In this document: positions 63,952 to 64,000 of the stretch, piece by piece | How positions within the stretch are numbered: position 1 is the first letter of the stretch | How the letters are laid out: each line of letters opens with the position of its first letter | Assembly (NCBI GenBank): GCA_037355855.1 | Contig: CM074763.1 | Span: 3,286,001-3,350,000 of the forward strand | Direction: 5' to 3' | Length of the DNA stretch: 64,000 nucleotides | From: Pseudo-nitzschia pungens | Taxonomy: Eukaryota > Bacillariophyta > Bacillariophyceae > Bacillariales > Bacillariaceae | Translations under genes and position numbers: made by a program | The notes under the pieces: generated by a model | The model's database searches: none | What the model was told of the DNA's origin: nothing | The model's input: the letters and a program-made list of their open reading frames with translations, nothing else

Positions 63952-64000
63952 TCTTCGTGTGGACCTTTTTTCTGGACATAAATTTGGATTGGTTGTATTC

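Noticed and set aside
1..64000. tRNA or rRNA genes
   Set aside because: Reading the spacers for a T-arm motif (GGTTCGANTCC) with a pairing acceptor stem gave no convincing candidate. A covariance-model scan would be needed to exclude weak ones.

Overview
The window looks like nuclear DNA of a diatom, probably a pennate one. This is inference from gene content and targeting signals, not a species identification. Supporting signs are nuclear genes for plastid proteins (EF-Ts, ClpP, a SET-domain methyltransferase) that start with a signal peptide followed by an ASAF-like junction. There are also few, short GT-AG introns, eukaryotic replication and RNA-processing genes, and transposons. Host genes are GC-rich with strong codon bias. 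Spacers are AT-richer and crowded with short GTAC- and TAAGGTTAC-like words.

Region 1 (0-25.6 kb) is a conserved host block. It holds RPA1, a plastid-targeted SET-domain lysine methyltransferase, a small single-helix protein, a membrane-anchored SAM methyltransferase, a DONSON-like replication protein, plastid ClpP (two exons), plastid EF-Ts, adenosine kinase (two exons, the first with 16 coding bases), a mitochondrial carrier and a Golgi-type sulfotransferase (two exons). clpP and the EF-Ts gene diverge from one 1.4-kb spacer. RPA1 and DONSON both act at the replication fork but are not adjacent.

Region 2 (26.1-40.3 kb) is mobile. A nest of inverted and direct repeats, including a perfect 81-bp inverted repeat, precedes a 13.2-kb element bounded by long, nearly matching inverted repeats. 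The element carries five long uninterrupted reading frames: a RING-finger protein whose C-terminal half resembles DUF6589-type transposases, a large Ulp1/SENP-type SUMO protease with a basic repeat tail, and three proteins of unknown function. This is the best candidate for an undescribed system: a giant long-TIR transposon pairing a RING domain and a deSUMOylase with its own transposase.

Region 3 (40.9-53.2 kb) is host DNA again: a membrane coiled-coil protein with a C-terminal cyclophilin-like domain (two exons), a nuclear poly(A) polymerase (three exons), the NatB catalytic subunit NAA20 (three exons) and an M14 metallocarboxypeptidase of the cytosolic (CCP) type (two exons). A 3.7-kb gene-free spacer with 10-bp minisatellites lies between the polymerase and NAA20.

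Region 4 (53.6-64 kb) is repeat- and transposon-rich: a 0.8-kb MITE-like element, a complete CACTA/Plavaka-type transposase, a lysine-rich accessory frame apparently broken at a homopolymer, a dimeric ~185-bp satellite, a 22-bp minisatellite and a two-exon gene of unknown function at the right edge.

All exon joins were worked out by eye from GT-AG sites, reading phase and protein-family continuity. No search or transcript data were available.
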